Assembly: GCA_964468185.1 (NCBI GenBank)
Contig: CAYXTR010000015.1
Span: forward strand, 61,837-125,836
DNA from: JANQFV01 sp964468185
GTDB lineage: Bacteria; Planctomycetota; Phycisphaerae; UBA1845; Fen-1342
Reading direction: 5' to 3'
Length of the DNA: 64,000 bases
Shown here: positions 61,525-64,000 of the stretch, in pieces
How the letters are laid out: each line of letters starts with the position of its first letter
Numbering within the stretch: the first letter of the stretch is position 1
The notes under the pieces: model-generated
Databases searched by the model: none
Told to the model about the DNA's origin: nothing
Seen by the model: only the letters and a program-made list of their open reading frames with translations
Position numbers and translations under genes: made by a program

Positions 61525-63939
61525 TCAACTGCTGAGGATCGCCACGAAAGCTGAAATGTCGTCGAAGTCGACGTCACCATCCGAGTTGCAGTCCGCGTTC
61601 AGCCAGTCGCAGTCGGGGTAGACGGCTTCGTAGCCGGCCTGGCCACCTAGTGCGAGCACGAATGGACTGATGTCGTCAAAGTCCACACCCAGATCGCAGT
61701 CGAGGTCGCCGATGACGCCGTCGATCCACAGCTCTGCATAGTCGGCGTAGTGCCCGTCGAACTCGGTGCCCTCGATATCGTTAAACACGTTCTCCAGGGC
61801 TCTCACTTCGACGACAACGAAGTCCGTGTCGGCGGGAATCACGGTGTGGAGCTCGAAGCGCTCCCACGTGGCGAGCTCTCCATCGCTGGCGAACGTGTCA
61901 ATCGCGTACATCAGATAGCCGCCCCCCGGCCACGCTGAGACGTCTCCGGCACAAGCGAACAGCCGAATGCCAAACGCCGTATCCGTTTCCTCGTCGATCG
62001 ACACGCGGTTGAAGTAGGCGGAGCAGCCCAGTCTGAGCAATTGCCCCTGCAAACCGGTCGGGGCCAGTTCCACGGCCTGTTGCACCTGACAGACGGTGCT
62101 GTCGGATGGCGTCGCACACACCGCGTAGATGAAGCGGAGCATGTGATCGCCGCTGTACGGCGCGATACCCTGTTCGGCCGCAACCGATGCGGCGGGCTCG
62201 CCAGACCAGTATCCTGGTGCATTCGGCATAAAGAGCAGGACGTCCTCATCGAATTCAAAGTCGACCAGCAGGTTCTCGGTGGCGGGTTCGCACTCGTCCG
62301 GGATGCCGTTGCCATTCTCGTCCGCGCTGCTGCCGGTCGCGATGTCCACGGCGTCGGGAATCCAGTTGCCATTGCAATCGTCAAACGCCGTGACCTCGTC
62401 GGCGCCCATGTCCACCAGCTCCAGCATGACGCGCGGCTCGCCGTCGATATCGGTCTGGTCGGTGTAATCGGCCGCGGGGTCACCCATGCTGATGCACGGC
62501 GAATCGGCGGAGAGGTGGTAGTCGTTATCCTCCCAGGTGGCGGGGTCGTTGTCCGCGCCATCGGCGTCGACGAGCAGCGGATCGGCATCAATGTTGCTGG
62601 CGGCCCAGTCGAGGGTCGCTTCCCATTCAAGCGCAACGGTGTCAGCGCCCCCAACGACGTCGCAGTACGACACGGTCAGGTCACTGGGGTTGTTCACCGT
62701 GCCGTACACGTAGGCGAGCGAACCATCGGCGGCGGTGTTCCCGGTTGCGATGCAGTTCAGCACCGTGACGTGGCTCGCATCGTTGAGGTCCAGCGCACCG
62801 CCTTCGGAGGCACTGTTGTTGATCAGCGTGCAATTGGCAAATGTGGCCGTGGTGTAATAGCTGCGCAGCACGCCGCCTTCGTAGGTCGCCGAGTTATCGC
62901 TGATGACGCAGCTCTGAAACAGATTGTGAAAGTAGCTGTACGAGATTCTGAAGGCCCCGCCACCATGTCCCGCGGAGTTGCCTCGAATCTCACAGCCGAT
63001 GACGTCCAGACTCTCGCCGTTGCCAAAGCGGAGTGCGCCGCCGTACTCGTCCGCGACGTTACCGCACAACTCGCAATCCTCGATCCACGCGGGGCTGCTT
63101 CCCACGATGTTCAATGCGCCACCGTTGCTCGCGGACGTGTTGTGGGAGAGCACGCTGTCTGTAATTGTGGTGGGCGCGAAGCTCCAGGCGTCCACGGCGC
63201 CGCCGGTGGACGCTGAAGTGTTGTAGCGAAACGTGCAGCCCGTGATGGTCAGCGGAGCGGGGGCGCGCATACTGCCACTGGTGGCGAGTCCGCCGCCACT
63301 GCTGGGTGCGGAATTGAACTCCACGGTGCAGTTGACGAGCTCGACGGCGGAGGAGAGAGCGCTGATGCCGCCGCCAGAGCCGTTTCCGAACATGGCGGGA
63401 ACGGCGTTGCCGATGATCTGGGAGTTGCTCACCGTCGCGGCCGCCTGATGGACATTCAAGGCGCCTGCCCACTTGGCCACGTTGTTGGTCAGCACGCAGT
63501 TGTCGATCGTGATATTGGCGGCGGTCGTCACCAGCACGGCGCCGCCCCCGGCGCCACTCAGGTAGCCGTTCGTGACGGTGACGCCCTGGAGCAGCGATCC
63601 GGAGGCCCAGGTGCCGCCGAACCGGAAACCGCGGTGCTCGTTTTCCGCTCCGCCCTGGCAGTCGATGGTACATAGCGAGGGGTCATTGCTGACGGACTTG
63701 ATCGTCAATTGCAGGTCGTAGACATCCACATCGCAGTTTCCCGGGCCGGTATACGTGCCGTCGGCCAGCATCACGACGTCCCCAGCCACGCTGGCGTCGA
63801 CGGCTTCCTGAATGGTTGCGTATTCGGCGGGCACATGGCGTTCCGTGCCCCACGCGCGTTTGGCGGTGCCGAACACACAAAGGCTGCTCAATACGCAGCA
63901 AGCTGTCACGAGTCGGGTGGATGGCCGGTAGAACTTCAT
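61525..63939 (-). CDS. Exported beta-helix repeat protein with C-terminal EF-hand module
   Basis: 804 residues from ATG 63939 (GGGAG upstream), with a signal peptide. YATIQEAVDASVAGDVVMLA starts a right-handed parallel beta-helix of the pectate-lyase/Pmp type (about 35-510), with many NNxAxxGGA-like turns (NNSASEGGALDL, HNTSASNGGALNI). Calcium-type repeats (DCNGNWIPDAVD, DENGNGIPDECE) and a beta domain follow. The last 62 residues are the paired EF-hand module. Probably a polysaccharide-binding or adhesive surface protein; no lyase residues could be confirmed. Confidence 0.9.
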   Translation of the reverse strand: MKFYRPSTRLVTACCVLSSLCVFGTAKRAWGTERHVPAEYATIQEAVDASVAGDVVMLADGTYTGPGNCDVDVYDLQLTIKSVSNDPSLCTIDCQGGAENEHRGFRFGGTWASGSLLQGVTVTNGYLSGAGGGAVLVTTAANITIDNCVLTNNVAKWAGALNVHQAAATVSNSQIIGNAVPAMFGNGSGGGISALSSAVELVNCTVEFNSAPSSGGGLATSGSMRAPAPLTITGCTFRYNTSASTGGAVDAWSFAPTTITDSVLSHNTSASNGGALNIVGSSPAWIEDCELCGNVADEYGGALRFGNGESLDVIGCEIRGNSAGHGGGAFRISYSYFHNLFQSCVISDNSATYEGGVLRSYYTTATFANCTLINNSASEGGALDLNDASHVTVLNCIATGNTAADGSLAYVYGTVNNPSDLTVSYCDVVGGADTVALEWEATLDWAASNIDADPLLVDADGADNDPATWEDNDYHLSADSPCISMGDPAADYTDQTDIDGEPRVMLELVDMGADEVTAFDDCNGNWIPDAVDIATGSSADENGNGIPDECEPATENLLVDFEFDEDVLLFMPNAPGYWSGEPAASVAAEQGIAPYSGDHMLRFIYAVCATPSDSTVCQVQQAVELAPTGLQGQLLRLGCSAYFNRVSIDEETDTAFGIRLFACAGDVSAWPGGGYLMYAIDTFASDGELATWERFELHTVIPADTDFVVVEVRALENVFNDIEGTEFDGHYADYAELWIDGVIGDLDCDLGVDFDDISPFVLALGGQAGYEAVYPDCDWLNADCNSDGDVDFDDISAFVAILSS

Positions 63940-64000
63940 CGTTGCGCTCCCATGAAGTAAGCCGAGTCAAGGTGGTTTTCGTTTGAATCGTGGTGACTGA

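Overview
The window is GC-rich bacterial DNA that looks like a chromosomal segment of a planctomycete (Planctomycetota, possibly Phycisphaerae-like). The indications are: six exported proteins carrying a paired EF-hand (dockerin-like) module of the type GDLDCDGDVDFDDI...NADCDEDGDVDFDDI; ECF-type sigma factors followed by zinc-finger Ser/Thr kinases; DUF-rich membrane proteins; and a planctomycete-style DDE insertion sequence. This is family recognition by eye; no database search was run.

Left part (1-30 kb) is mostly core metabolism, largely on the minus strand. It holds a pair of unknown membrane proteins, a cytidylate-kinase-like protein, a UroD-family protein, a dihydroorotate-dehydrogenase-like protein beside a full-length pyruvate:ferredoxin oxidoreductase (nifJ), and hydrogenase maturation genes hypB and hypF with a two-component system between them. 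Then come an M28 peptidase, thiE with an RNase H-like protein, a selenocysteine tRNA (20.93 kb), the dipeptidase pepD, a methyltransferase, and a GGDEF protein with a receiver-like partner. Intergenic spaces from 20 to 28 kb carry a family of modular C/T-rich repeats and short hairpins. PFOR, HypB and HypF suggest an organism able to ferment or use hydrogen.

At about 30.0-30.25 kb the base composition of the plus strand switches from C-rich to G-rich whatever the gene direction. The same short gap carries a perfect parS-like palindrome (GTTTCACGTGAAAC) and three tandem 11-bp repeats. I read it as a candidate replication origin/partition site, next to dnaB-rplI-rpsR-ssb-rpsF-pth-rplY-prs-glmU (30.3-37.0 kb, one tight minus-strand operon) and a tRNA-Gln.

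Right part (37.5-64 kb) is accessory: an ECF sigma gene cut by an IS whose transposase has a nonsense codon, an AT-richer non-coding stretch, and a small gene group of an HTH protein, an ARPP-1/DUF6569-like protein and a slipin with four tandem N-terminal repeats. Further right are a beta-propeller protein, an IS200-like remnant beside a truncated kinase, a papain-like protease, two paralogous exported proteins around a DUF433/DUF5615 toxin-antitoxin-like pair, a complete sigma/kinase pair, and several large exported EF-hand proteins. The main points for a second look are the candidate origin, the tRNA-Sec, the HTH/ARPP-1/slipin group and the intergenic repeat family.
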